Positions 16,900 to 25,257 of a DNA stretch of 64,000 nt are shown in pieces (within the stretch, counting starts at the first letter, position 1; each line of letters starts with the position of its first letter). The DNA is from Streptomyces sp. YIM 130001 (lineage in GTDB: Bacteria; Actinomycetota; Actinomycetes; Streptomycetales; Streptomycetaceae), in assembly GCF_003574445.1 (NCBI RefSeq), contig NZ_KZ984559.1, positions 126,543 to 190,542 of the forward strand, read 5' to 3'. A program made the translations under genes and the position numbers. Below the pieces are notes generated by a model. It was not told where the DNA came from and did not search any database. It saw only the letters and a program-made list of their open reading frames with translations.

Positions 16900-17373
16900 A
16901 TGACTGCGCGTCACCGTGTTCCTTCCCTGCTCACCCGGGCCGGCACCGCCTCGGCCCTCACTCTCGCCGCCATCGGCGGCACCGTCGCGGCGCCGGGAGC
17001 CGCGACCGAGGCAGAGGCCGCCTCGCACTCCGCCAAGGCCCTGAAGGTCGCCGCCTCGAAGAAGGGCTCCCCGTACCGCTACGGAGCAGCGGGCCCCCAG
17101 CGGTTCGACTGCTCCGGCCTCACGCTCTACTCCTTCAAGCGGGCCGGCAAGAAGCTGCCGCGCACCGCAGCCCAGCAGTACAACCGCACCCGGCACATCT
17201 CAGCCGGCCAACGCCAACGTGGCGACCTGGTGTTCTTCCACTCGGGCCGCAACGTCTACCACGTCGGCATCTACGCCGGGAACGGGCGGATCTGGCACTC
17301 GCCGAAGACCGGTGACGTGGTGCGTCTGCAGAAGATCTGGACCAAGGGCGTCTGGTACGGCCGGGTCCGCTGA
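16900..17373 (+). CDS. Secreted NlpC/P60 peptidoglycan hydrolase
   Basis: The 157-residue protein has a signal peptide (about residues 1-40, ending AEAEAA) and then a bare NlpC/P60 domain. The catalytic Cys71 is in FDCSGLTLY, His121 in YHVGIYAG and the third polar residue His133 in IWHSP. Such enzymes cut peptide stems in the cell wall, usually D-Glu-meso-DAP bonds. There is no LysM or coiled coil, so this is a minimal free enzyme. The ydaO riboswitch in the leader ties expression to c-di-AMP, fitting osmotic or wall-remodelling control. The start is ATG 16900, just before the signal sequence. Confidence 0.92.
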   Translation: MTARHRVPSLLTRAGTASALTLAAIGGTVAAPGAATEAEAASHSAKALKVAASKKGSPYRYGAAGPQRFDCSGLTLYSFKRAGKKLPRTAAQQYNRTRHISAGQRQRGDLVFFHSGRNVYHVGIYAGNGRIWHSPKTGDVVRLQKIWTKGVWYGRVR

Positions 17374-17513
17374 CCGGGGCGCGCGGGGTTCCGCGGCCCG
17401 GATTCGCGCGCCGGTGACGGCGGCGTACGCGAAGCGCTCGCGGCGGGTGGCCGGGGTCGTACCCGGCGGCCCGCCCTCGGGCGGCGCCCCTGCCGCCGGC
17501 CCCGGCGCGAGGC

Positions 17514-18476
17514 TCAGCGCAGGCCGAAGCTCGCGGCCCAGGCGGACACGTCGGCGGTCGTGGCATTGCCTCCGCAGACGACCAGGCCGAGACGGGCGTC
17601 AGGGCCGACCCGCTCCAGGACGCGGCGGGCCGCGGGAAGCAGACATCCGGCGGCCGGTTCGGACCACACCTTGGCGTGCTCGGCCAGGTCCAGGACGCCC
17701 TGCACCGCTTCGGCGTCGCTGACCGTGAGTACGTCCTCGACCAGGGCGTGGACATGCTCGTAGGTGAGCTGCGAGGCGCTGGGGGCACTCAACGTCGAGA
17801 CGATCGAGGACAGTTCCACCGGCACCGGCCCGTCCGCCTCCAACGCTTCGGACATGGCCCGGGCGCCCTCCGTCTCCACGCCCCAGACACGCAGCCCCGG
17901 GCGGCGGGCGCGCAGCGCGGTGGCGACGCCGGCGATCAGGCCTCCGCCGCCGATGCTGACCACCACATCGGTCAACGCCCCGGCGTCCTCGGCGAACTCC
18001 AGACCCACCGTGCCCTGACCGGCGACGACCACGGGATCGTCGAAGGGGTGGACCAGGGTGAGGCCCTTGACGCGCAGCTCCTCGACGAGGGCGAAGGCGC
18101 CGTCCATGGTGTCGGCGAGGATCACACTCGCTCCGGCGGCCTCGGCGGTCTCGACCGCGCGGGTGGGCGCGGACCTCGGCATCACCACGGTCGCCTCGAT
18201 ACCGAGTGCGCCGGCCATGACGGCGATGGCGATGCCGTGGTTGCCGCCACTGACGGCCACCACGCCGGCGGCTCGTTCCGCCTCGTCCAGCGTCAGGAGC
18301 CGGGACGTCGCTCCGCGCGCCTTGAACGAGCCGGTGCGCTGCAGGAGTTCGAGCTTGGCGGCGACGGGTGCACCGAGCAGCGCGGAGAGCCCGGGGCTCG
18401 GCACCGTCGGGGTCCGCACCACATGCCCGGCGATCCGCTCGGCCGCGGCTTCCACATCCCCGACACTGATCAACAC
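17514..18476 (-). CDS. PLP-dependent threonine/serine dehydratase family protein
   Basis: The 320-residue protein is a fold-type II PLP enzyme. The Schiff-base lysine is Lys52 in QRTGSFKARGA; the substrate loop is SGGNHG near 76-81, and the PLP-phosphate loop is GGGGLIAG near 174. The C-terminal Cys in VVCGGNAT is at the PLP-ring position. The size, with no ACT-type regulatory domain, fits catabolic threonine dehydratase, serine dehydratase or serine racemase-like enzymes. These convert L-Thr or L-Ser to 2-keto acid and ammonia. It stands alone, so the exact substrate is open. Confidence 0.87.
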   Translation of the reverse strand: MLISVGDVEAAAERIAGHVVRTPTVPSPGLSALLGAPVAAKLELLQRTGSFKARGATSRLLTLDEAERAAGVVAVSGGNHGIAIAVMAGALGIEATVVMPRSAPTRAVETAEAAGASVILADTMDGAFALVEELRVKGLTLVHPFDDPVVVAGQGTVGLEFAEDAGALTDVVVSIGGGGLIAGVATALRARRPGLRVWGVETEGARAMSEALEADGPVPVELSSIVSTLSAPSASQLTYEHVHALVEDVLTVSDAEAVQGVLDLAEHAKVWSEPAAGCLLPAARRVLERVGPDARLGLVVCGGNATTADVSAWAASFGLR

Positions 18477-18688
18477 ATCCGCCTCCGGAACACGATCGGA
18501 TCCACGCGGCGGCCCCGGCCCGTCCGGACGACCCGGCCGGCCCGCGCGCGTTCTGTGATCATCCTACGCCCGGTGTACCCGCCACGTTCCGTGCTCCCGA
18601 GGGTCCGGTACGTGGCCACCCGTCGCGCGTACGGCACACGCGCGGGGCACCACCGGGAGGCTCCAACCCGTCTGCGCCGCAGGGCGGT

Positions 18689-19120
18689 TCAGCCCTTCAC
18701 GGGAGCGGTCCAGGGCAGTGCGATCCAGATGGTCTTGCCGCCCTCGGCGGTGGGTGTCACCGAGAGTCTGCCGCCGGATTCGGCGGTGAGCCAGCGGATG
18801 ATCACCATGCCGCGGCCGTTGTCCTGCTGCACGGCGGCGGGCAGTCGCTGGGGCCAGCGGGGGTGACTGTCGGTGACACCGATACGCAGTTGCTCGTCCC
18901 GTGCGAGTTCAAGATCCACCGTGAAGGTGGGCGACTTGCCGAAGGTGTGCTGGACCGCGTTCGTCACCAGTTCCGAGACGATCAGGCGCACCGTGTCCGC
19001 CGCGTCCGAGTCCGCCGGCATCCCCCACTCGGTGAGGACGGTCGACACGTACTTCCGTGCCGAGGAGACCGAGGCGGGATCGCTCGGCAGCGTGACGGAT
19101 GCTTCCTGATGATCTGCCAT
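18689..19120 (-). CDS. ATP-binding anti-sigma-like protein (HATPase_c_2)
   Basis: The 143-residue protein has the GHKL/RsbW fold. The N-box is VRLIVSELVTNAVQHT and the G1 region DNGRGMVIIRWL. The start at ATG 19120 is preferred because upstream frame text is not family-like. Streptomyces has dozens of these short ATPases; some act as anti-sigma kinases and many are of unknown role. It is divergent from an XRE-DUF5753 regulator and a DUF397 gene, the classic whiJ-like arrangement, which links it to developmental regulation by analogy only. Confidence 0.88.
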   Translation of the reverse strand: MADHQEASVTLPSDPASVSSARKYVSTVLTEWGMPADSDAADTVRLIVSELVTNAVQHTFGKSPTFTVDLELARDEQLRIGVTDSHPRWPQRLPAAVQQDNGRGMVIIRWLTAESGGRLSVTPTAEGGKTIWIALPWTAPVKG

Positions 19121-19248
19121 GGCGACGCTGTCCCTTTCCCACCGGAACCGTCTCTCGGCGCGCAGCGGAGTTGCGCCGGACCGGCACCGGACTGGTGCTT
19201 CGCGCCAGACTCCCACTCCGGGGCGGTCGAGGGCGACGATCCGCCGGG

Positions 19249-19258
19249 ATATGCATAT
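19249..19258. promoter_or_regulatory. AT-rich palindrome in divergent promoter region
   Basis: ATATGCATAT is a perfect 10-bp palindrome inside GATATGCATATATC. It is an AT-rich island in otherwise GC-rich DNA, midway between the ATPase and XRE genes. It is a plausible binding site for the XRE protein; no direct evidence. Confidence 0.4.
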
Positions 19259-19398
19259 ATCTGTCGCTCGAAGCGGTGAACTCTGCGACGGAAGAACGTA
19301 TTTGGACGCCGGACTGACGCAGCGGCGCCCGAGCGGGAGACTGACGTCCGACAAGAGCCGCGCCGGAAGCGAATCGAGCGGCCGGAAGGAGCCGGGCA

Positions 19399-20262
19399 AT
19401 GCACTACGGTCCCGCGGTGCGCCGCCGCAAGCTGGGCGCCGAACTGCGCACCCTGCGTGACCGCGCGGGCCTCACCAGCGGAGCGGCCGCACGACTCGTC
19501 GGCTGGCACCAGTCGAAGGTCAGCCGGATCGAGACGGGACGCAGCGCGGCGAAGCCGGCGGACGTGCGCATGCTGCTCGACGCCTATGACGTGACGGATC
19601 CTCAAGCCCGTGCCCTGCTCGAGGCGTTGGCCGGTTCGGACGACGAGCGCGGCACCAGGCACCAGTGGTGGCACGCGTACAAGGGGCTGCTGCCGCCCGA
19701 GTACCGCGACTACATCAGCCTGGAGGCGCAGGCCTGCCGGATCAGCACGCTGGAGACCTCGGTGGTGCCGGGGCTGCTGCAGACCCCCGACTACGCGCGT
19801 GCGGTGACCCGGGCCGCGCTCGACGGGCTGCCGCAGAGCCGGATCGACAAGTTCGTCGAAGTGCGTTTGGCCCGGCAGGAAGTGCTGAACGGCGATCCTC
19901 CGCTGGAACTGAGCGCCGTACTCGACGAGGCGGTGCTCCGTCGCCCGGTGGGCGGCTACCGGGTGATGGCCCGTCAACTGCAGTGGCTGGGCGAGGTCGC
20001 ACGGCGGCCGCACGTCAGTCTGCAGGTGCTGCCGTTCGCCGCGGGAGCCCACATCGGTCTCACCGGCCCCTTCGTCATCTTCTCGTTCCCGGACATCGCC
20101 GACCTCGACGTCGTAGTTCTCGACCACCTGACGAGTAGCCTCTACCTCGAGCGGAAAGAAGACTTGAAGGCCTATTCCGAGGCCTTCAACTCCCTGCAGG
20201 AGCACGCACTTTCGGCACAGGACACGTTGGACTTCATCGCCGGCACGGGCGGTGGCGCGTAA
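19399..20262 (+). CDS. XRE-family regulator with DUF5753 domain
   Basis: The 287-residue protein has an N-terminal helix-turn-helix (residues about 12-60, LRDRAGLTSGAAARLVGWHQSKVSRIETG). The rest is a DUF5753 domain with hallmark text EAQACRISTLETSVVPGLLQTPDYARA and LQVLPFAAGAH. This WhiJ-like class is expanded in Streptomyces and is normally followed by a DUF397 gene, as here after 9 nt. Known members influence aerial development or antibiotic production, and the DUF397 partner is thought to counter the DNA-binding protein. The ATG start follows CGGAAGGAG. Confidence 0.92.
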   Translation: MHYGPAVRRRKLGAELRTLRDRAGLTSGAAARLVGWHQSKVSRIETGRSAAKPADVRMLLDAYDVTDPQARALLEALAGSDDERGTRHQWWHAYKGLLPPEYRDYISLEAQACRISTLETSVVPGLLQTPDYARAVTRAALDGLPQSRIDKFVEVRLARQEVLNGDPPLELSAVLDEAVLRRPVGGYRVMARQLQWLGEVARRPHVSLQVLPFAAGAHIGLTGPFVIFSFPDIADLDVVVLDHLTSSLYLERKEDLKAYSEAFNSLQEHALSAQDTLDFIAGTGGGA

Positions 20263-20271
20263 GGAGGCACG

Positions 20272-20532
20272 ATGACGAAGCCGCCTCGGCACGTACTCTC
20301 CAGCACGGTTCTGAACAGCGCGACACACGGTGCGCGGTGGCAGCGCAGCAGCCGCAGCACCGGGATGAACAACTGCGTCGAGACCGCCGGTCTCGAACGC
20401 GGTCCGCTGAGCGGGAAGCTCGCGGTGCGCGACTCGAAGTACGTCGCGGGTCCCGCGCTGCTGTTCTCCCCGGCCACCTGGGGCACCTTCCTCGACGCCG
20501 TCCGGGGCGAGGCGTTCCGTACGTACGACTGA
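20272..20532 (+). CDS. DUF397 protein, partner of XRE-DUF5753 regulator
   Basis: The 86-residue protein has the DUF397 signature: WQRSSRSTGMNNCVETA, then KLAVRDSKYVAGPALLFSPATWGTFLDAVR. GGAGGCACG lies upstream and the gap from the regulator gene is 9 nt, so they are co-transcribed. DUF397 proteins act with WhiJ-type regulators in a manner likened to a toxin-antitoxin or antagonist pair. Confidence 0.92.
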   Translation: MTKPPRHVLSSTVLNSATHGARWQRSSRSTGMNNCVETAGLERGPLSGKLAVRDSKYVAGPALLFSPATWGTFLDAVRGEAFRTYD

Positions 20533-20560
20533 ATCCGTCCCCAGGGAGAACGGCGCCACC

Positions 20561-20590
20561 GGCGCCCGTACCGTCCGCGGTACGGGCGCC
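20561..20590. terminator. Bidirectional hairpin terminator
   Basis: A perfect 13-bp stem (arm GGCGCCCGTACCG, 20561-20573; partner 20578-20590) with loop TCCG lies between the convergent DUF397 and GH4 stops. Confidence 0.8.
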
Positions 20591-20643
20591 TCCGTATGGT
20601 CGGCGAAGAGCCAGCGCCGGGCGCGTCTGCGACAGCGCCTCCG

Positions 20644-21978
20644 TCAGTCCTGGACCTGGGAGGCGCCCAGGTAGCCGTCGGCGAGGGAGCGGGCGACGGT
20701 GACGCTGTCGACGAGCGGGTGCAGGGCGAAGGCCGCCACCGCCTGCTGCCGCGACCCGTCCAGGGCTGCGGCGATCACGTGACGTTCGACGTCCTTCACC
20801 TGGGCCATCAGGCCGAGCTGGTGGAGATCGGGACGGTCGGTGGTGAGCGGGTGGACGCCGCTCGCGTCGACCAGTGTCGGCACCTCGACGACACAGTCGT
20901 CCGGCAGTCCCTGGACCGTGCCGTTGTTGCGGACGTTGAGGATCATCGTCTGCCGCTCGTCACGGCTGATCGCGGCCATCACGCCGAGCGCGACACCGGC
21001 GTATCCCTCGTCCCCCGAGACGGCGGCCCCAGTCGTGCTGCCGCCGTCGGAGCGTGCCTCGGCCATGTACGAGGCACTGCGCCGCTCGACCGTGGAGCGC
21101 CACAGTCCGGCGAGACCGCCCTCCGGGCCGTGCGCGCTCGCGTTCCGATAGAAGTCGGTCTGCGAGGTGCGCAGTTGTTCGCCGCGGGTGGCGCCGGCCT
21201 CGCGGATCGCGTGCACCGCGTCCCGGTTGAAGTAGTAGTAGTACAGGTACTCGTTGGGGATCGAGCCCAGGGTGCGGATCCAGTCCGCGCCGAAGATGCG
21301 GCCCTCCTCGAGCTCGCCGAGCAGCGCGTCGTCGGCCAGCAGCTCCGGCAGTACGTCCCGGCCGTCGTACAGCAACCCGCGCAGCCAGCCGAGGTGGTTG
21401 AGGCCGACGTAGTCCATTCGCAGCCGCGCGGGGTCGAGCCGCATCAGGCGCGCGACGCGCCGGCCGAGGCCGGAGGGTGTGTCGCAGATGCCGAGGACTC
21501 GGTCGCCGAGCACCGTCTGCATGGCCTCGGTGATGATGCCGGCCGGGTTGGTGAAGTTCATGACGTACGCGTCCGGGGCGAGCTTCTTGATCGTCCTCGC
21601 GGCCCTGGTCATCACCGGGACGGTGCGCAGTGCGTACGCGAGTCCGCCGGGGCCGGTGGTCTCCTGGCCCAGGACACCGTGCCCGAGTGCGACATGTTCG
21701 TCGCGGCAGCGGCCGTCGAGACCGCCGACCCGCAGGGCGGCGAAGACGAAATCGCTGCCCTCGACGGCCGTCTCGAGCTCCAGGGTGGGCCGGATCACCG
21801 GAGCGTCCGGACGGCCCTCGGCGAGCTCGGTGAGGATCGCGACCATCGTGCGCAGGCGCGTCTCGTCGATGTCGTGCAGCGCGACCTCCTCGACGCGCGG
21901 AGCGCCCCGGTCGCGCAGCAGCGCCTGGTAGACGTGCGGGGTCCGGAATCCGCCCCCGCCGAGGATGCTGAGCTTCAT
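20644..21978 (-). CDS. GH4 family 6-phospho-glycosidase
   Basis: GH4 enzymes hydrolyse 6-phospho-glucosides by an NAD- and metal-dependent oxidation-elimination path in the cytoplasm. The 444-residue protein starts MKLSILGGGGFRTPHV (NAD-binding loop). It shows the family metal/substrate blocks NFTNPAG, GICDTPSGL (Cys ligand) and GLNHLGWLRGL (His ligand), with the beta-glucosidase-type text SIPNEYLYYYYF. Its ATG overlaps the stop of the DeoR gene (ATGA), so regulator and enzyme are one unit. The substrate must be phosphorylated first; no PTS gene is here, but a PfkB kinase is encoded in the divergent unit. Confidence 0.92.
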   Translation of the reverse strand: MKLSILGGGGFRTPHVYQALLRDRGAPRVEEVALHDIDETRLRTMVAILTELAEGRPDAPVIRPTLELETAVEGSDFVFAALRVGGLDGRCRDEHVALGHGVLGQETTGPGGLAYALRTVPVMTRAARTIKKLAPDAYVMNFTNPAGIITEAMQTVLGDRVLGICDTPSGLGRRVARLMRLDPARLRMDYVGLNHLGWLRGLLYDGRDVLPELLADDALLGELEEGRIFGADWIRTLGSIPNEYLYYYYFNRDAVHAIREAGATRGEQLRTSQTDFYRNASAHGPEGGLAGLWRSTVERRSASYMAEARSDGGSTTGAAVSGDEGYAGVALGVMAAISRDERQTMILNVRNNGTVQGLPDDCVVEVPTLVDASGVHPLTTDRPDLHQLGLMAQVKDVERHVIAAALDGSRQQAVAAFALHPLVDSVTVARSLADGYLGASQVQD

Positions 21979-22751
21979 ACGACGGTGACCTCCCCACCGG
22001 CGTCCCGGCAGAGTGCGAGGGTGGAATCCGGCGCGCCGGTGGTGGTGACGACCGCGTCGATGTCGTCGAGCGCACAGAGCCGGAGCGCGCCGGAGCCGGG
22101 GAACTTGGTCTCCGAGGCGAGCAGCACGACCCGGTCGGCGGCAGCGATCATGGACTGTTTGATCGGGGCCTCGACGGCCATGTTGTCGACCACGCTTCCG
22201 TTGGCGCGCACGCCGGTGCACGACAGGAAGAGGATGTCGGCGCTCACGTGGCGGACGGCGAGTTCGGCCAGTGACCCGACGAGGCTGCGGTAGTTGCGCC
22301 GTACGACACCGCCGAGGAGGACGACGCGGACCGCCTCGTCCTCACGGAGTTCGTCGAGTACGGCCAGGTTCGAGGTGACGACCGTGATGTCCCGGCCGCG
22401 CAGCCGCCGGGCGATCAGCGGGGTCGTGGTGCCGATGTCGAGCAGCACGACGCTCTGATCGGGCACCATCGCGGCCGCCGCGTCGGCGAGCCGGATCTTC
22501 AGTTCGACGTCGAGGGTCTCGTCGTAGGGCAGTTCGGCCTCACCCTGCCCGTGGTCCTGCACGGTGGCGCGGGGTTTGAGTACCGCACCGCCGTAGGTAC
22601 GGGTGAGTTCGCCGTTGCGGTCGAGGAGTTCGAGGTCACGGCGGATGGTCGACTCACTGACGGACAACTGCTCGGCGAGCTGTCGCACGGAGGCCGCACC
22701 CGTGGTGCGCAACGCGTGGAGTATGTGGTCTTGCCGTTCCCGCAGGATCAT
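21975..22751 (-). CDS. DeoR family transcriptional repressor
   Basis: The 258-residue protein has the DeoR helix-turn-helix (VRQLAEQLSVSESTIRRDLELL, about residues 22-43). A DeoRC sensor domain follows with DIGTTTPLIARRL and FLSCTGVRANGSV, of the type that binds phosphorylated sugars. It sits at the head of the leftward unit, overlaps the GH4 gene and faces the kinase-transporter operon. It is the likely repressor of both, released by a sugar phosphate made by the kinase or GH4 enzyme (inference). Confidence 0.93.
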   Translation of the reverse strand: MILRERQDHILHALRTTGAASVRQLAEQLSVSESTIRRDLELLDRNGELTRTYGGAVLKPRATVQDHGQGEAELPYDETLDVELKIRLADAAAAMVPDQSVVLLDIGTTTPLIARRLRGRDITVVTSNLAVLDELREDEAVRVVLLGGVVRRNYRSLVGSLAELAVRHVSADILFLSCTGVRANGSVVDNMAVEAPIKQSMIAAADRVVLLASETKFPGSGALRLCALDDIDAVVTTTGAPDSTLALCRDAGGEVTVV

Positions 22752-22764
22752 GACAATACTCTAG

Positions 22765-22817
22765 CCGCACTTGCGTGACTTCAGGCAAACTCGGTCAGAA
22801 CTCAGGCGGAAGTGCGG
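22765..22817. promoter_or_regulatory. Inverted CCGCACTT repeat between deoR and kinase gene
   Basis: CCGCACTT at 22765-22772 and AAGTGCGG at 22810-22817 form a perfect 8-bp inverted repeat with a 37-nt spacer. TCAGGC also occurs twice inside (22781-22786 and 22802-22807). DeoR proteins often bind separated half-sites and loop DNA. The region would serve both divergent units. Confidence 0.45.
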
Positions 22818-22930
22818 GGTGTTGGTGATCGCGATCGGCCAAGTGCCCGCAATTCCCGCGGAGCGTGCGCGAGTTCACGCATCTGCGCTCAGCGTCCGCG
22901 GTTGCTCCACGACGACCAGAAGGAGACGAC

Positions 22931-23926
22931 GTGCCCGACCCGAGTCCCATCGCCGGCGGGGATCTGCTGTTCGTCGGCGACGTCTTCTGCGATCTGGTCC
23001 TCGGCGGAGTGGAGATGCCGAAGCCGGGTGCCGAGGTGTACGCAGACAGCTTCGCCCTCTCCCCGGGCGGCGTCGCCAACCGTGCCGTGGCGGCGGCCCG
23101 GACCGGCGCCCGCACGCGCCTGCTCGGGCAGCTCGGCGACGACCCGCTCGGCCATCACATGTATGACGTCCTCGCGGCCGAACCCCGCCTCGACCTCACC
23201 CTGTTGGAGCGGGTGCCGGGGCTGCGTTCCCCGGTGACCGTGGCGCTCACCGGAGCGCACGACCGCAGCTTCATCACCTATCAGGAACGGCGGGAGAAGC
23301 TGCGATCCGGCCCGCCGCCGGCGCTCGGTCCCGACCCCGTCGGCGCCCTGCACATCGGCATGGAGCAGCCACTGCCCAGCTGGGTGGCCCACCTCCGGGC
23401 GGCTGGGACCACGGTCGTCGGCGGGGTGGGCCACGACCCGGACGAGGACTGGTCCCCGGCCGTACTCGGCCGGCTCGCCCACACCGACGTCTTCGTACCG
23501 AACGACGTCGAGGCGATGCGCTACACCCGTACCGACGACCCCGTCGCGGCGGCGAAGGCGCTCGCCGAGCACGTGCCCCTGGCCGTCGTCACGCGCGGCC
23601 GGCACGGTGTCGTCGCGGTCGACTCGGCGCAGGGCACGCTCACCGAGATCCCCGCAGTGCCGGTCACCGCCGTCGACCCCACGGGTGCGGGCGACGTGTT
23701 CGTAGCTACCTTCATGGCTGCCGCACGGCACAGCTGGACCCTGGCCGAACGGCTCCGCTACGCCACCCTCAGCGCCGCACTCTCGGTCACCGGCCACGGC
23801 GGCGCGGCAGCCGCACCGCGTCCGCCCGACCTGGCCCGCTTCCTCGCGGCTCGCCGCAACGGGCATGGGACGGAAGGCGATTGGTCCTTCCTCACGTCCG
23901 TCCTGGACCGGGAGGCGAGGCGATGA
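22931..23926 (+). CDS. PfkB family carbohydrate kinase
   Basis: The start is GTG 22931 behind AAGGAGAC, giving 331 residues. PfkB marks are FALSPGGVANRAVAAARTGA (first signature), GQLGDDPLGHHM, and the ATP/anion-hole motif DPTGAGDVF with the catalytic Asp. Ribokinase-family enzymes phosphorylate a sugar or nucleoside hydroxyl. It is first in the operon and overlaps the binding-protein gene by 4 nt (ATGA). Given the GH4 enzyme next door, it may phosphorylate the imported glycoside itself, a step PTS-containing bacteria perform during uptake; phosphorylating a released monosaccharide is the conventional alternative. Confidence 0.9.
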   Translation: MPDPSPIAGGDLLFVGDVFCDLVLGGVEMPKPGAEVYADSFALSPGGVANRAVAAARTGARTRLLGQLGDDPLGHHMYDVLAAEPRLDLTLLERVPGLRSPVTVALTGAHDRSFITYQERREKLRSGPPPALGPDPVGALHIGMEQPLPSWVAHLRAAGTTVVGGVGHDPDEDWSPAVLGRLAHTDVFVPNDVEAMRYTRTDDPVAAAKALAEHVPLAVVTRGRHGVVAVDSAQGTLTEIPAVPVTAVDPTGAGDVFVATFMAAARHSWTLAERLRYATLSAALSVTGHGGAAAAPRPPDLARFLAARRNGHGTEGDWSFLTSVLDREARR

Positions 23927-25257
23927 GACGCCGCTCTCTGCCCGCCGCAGGCGCCGGCGTACTCCTCTCTCTGACCGGCTGCGCCCCCGGAGGCTTCAAC
24001 GCCGAGCGCAGCCGGCCCACGACCGGTCCGGTCTCCAAGAACCTGGGCAACGACCGCATCACCCTGCACGTCTGGGACCAGAACACCGACGAGGGCCCCG
24101 ACCAGGCGCAGCGAGCGCTCAACCGGGCCTTCGAGAAGCGGCATCCGCACATCCGGATCGAGCGCGTCGCCAGGGCGTTCGGCGACCTGAAGATGACCCT
24201 GCGGCTCGCGCTCTCGGGTGAGCACCCGCCGGACGTGGTGCAGGCGAACCAGAGCTACCCGGACATGGGCGCCTTCGTGAAGGCCGGCCTGCTCCGCCCG
24301 CTGAACGACTACGCCCGCCTCTACGGCTGGGACACCTACTACCCGTCCAGCCTGCTGAAGCTCAACTCCTTCTCCCCGGACGGCCGTACGTGGCAGGGCC
24401 GCGACCTGTACGGCATCTCCCAGACCGGCGAACTCGTCGGCCTGTACTTCCATCCGGGAGTCCTCCGGGAGGCAGGGGTCCAGGAGCCCCCGCGTACGGT
24501 GGCCGACCTCACCGACGCGCTGCACAAGGTGAAGGCCACCGGCACCCTGCCCCTCGCCTTCGGCAACGTCGAGGCGTTCCCGGGCATCCATCTCTACGGG
24601 TTCGTCCACTCCGCACTGGCCGGGCGGCAGAAGGCCAACGACCTGGTGACGGCGTCCGGCGGGGCCTGGACCGATCCGGAGCCGGTCGAGGCGGCGCAGG
24701 TGATCCACGACTGGAGCGCGCGCGGCTACGTCACCTCCGGCGCGAACGGCATCAGCACGGATGACGCGCTGGCCGACTTCCGCCGCGGCCGGGCCGCCTT
24801 CCACATCAGCGGCACCTGGCAGGAGGCCCCGCTCACCGGAGCCGGCATCGGCTTCACCGTGCTCACCCCGCCCGGCTCGCCCACCCCCGTCACCATGGGC
24901 GGCGAAGGGCTCCCGTTCGCGATCACCGCCAGGTCGAAGCACCCGGACGCCGCCGCCGCGTACATCGACTTCGTCTCGGGCGCGACGGCCGCGCCCGTCC
25001 TGGCCAAGTCCGGCAACCTCCCCGTCGTCGAGCCGCGGAGCCGGACCCGGAGCCGTCTCGCCACCGACATCACGCGCGCCTACCAGCGGATCTCGAAGGC
25101 GAACGCCGTCACGCCGTACCTCGACTACACGACCCCCACCTTCTACGACACTCTCACTGCCGGGATGCAGGACCTGCTCGCCGGTGAGAAGTCTCCCCGA
25201 GAGTTCACCCGGGCCCTGCAGACCGACCACGCCGACTTCCGGGAGAGCAACCGATGA
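23923..25257 (+). CDS. Sugar ABC transporter substrate-binding lipoprotein
   Basis: The 444-residue protein has a lipoprotein signal with lipobox LTGC (Cys20). The body is a family 1 extracellular solute-binding protein: ITLHVWDQNTDEGP, LALSGEHPPDVVQANQS and GEGLPFAITARSKHPDAAAAYIDF. It is anchored on the outer face of the membrane and hands oligosaccharide to the two permeases that follow. It overlaps both neighbours by 4 nt. Confidence 0.94.
   Translation: MRRRSLPAAGAGVLLSLTGCAPGGFNAERSRPTTGPVSKNLGNDRITLHVWDQNTDEGPDQAQRALNRAFEKRHPHIRIERVARAFGDLKMTLRLALSGEHPPDVVQANQSYPDMGAFVKAGLLRPLNDYARLYGWDTYYPSSLLKLNSFSPDGRTWQGRDLYGISQTGELVGLYFHPGVLREAGVQEPPRTVADLTDALHKVKATGTLPLAFGNVEAFPGIHLYGFVHSALAGRQKANDLVTASGGAWTDPEPVEAAQVIHDWSARGYVTSGANGISTDDALADFRRGRAAFHISGTWQEAPLTGAGIGFTVLTPPGSPTPVTMGGEGLPFAITARSKHPDAAAAYIDFVSGATAAPVLAKSGNLPVVEPRSRTRSRLATDITRAYQRISKANAVTPYLDYTTPTFYDTLTAGMQDLLAGEKSPREFTRALQTDHADFRESNR

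Noticed and set aside
17440..17513. Hairpin between NlpC/P60 and dehydratase genes
   Set aside because: Several short GC stems are possible but none is long and unique enough to call.
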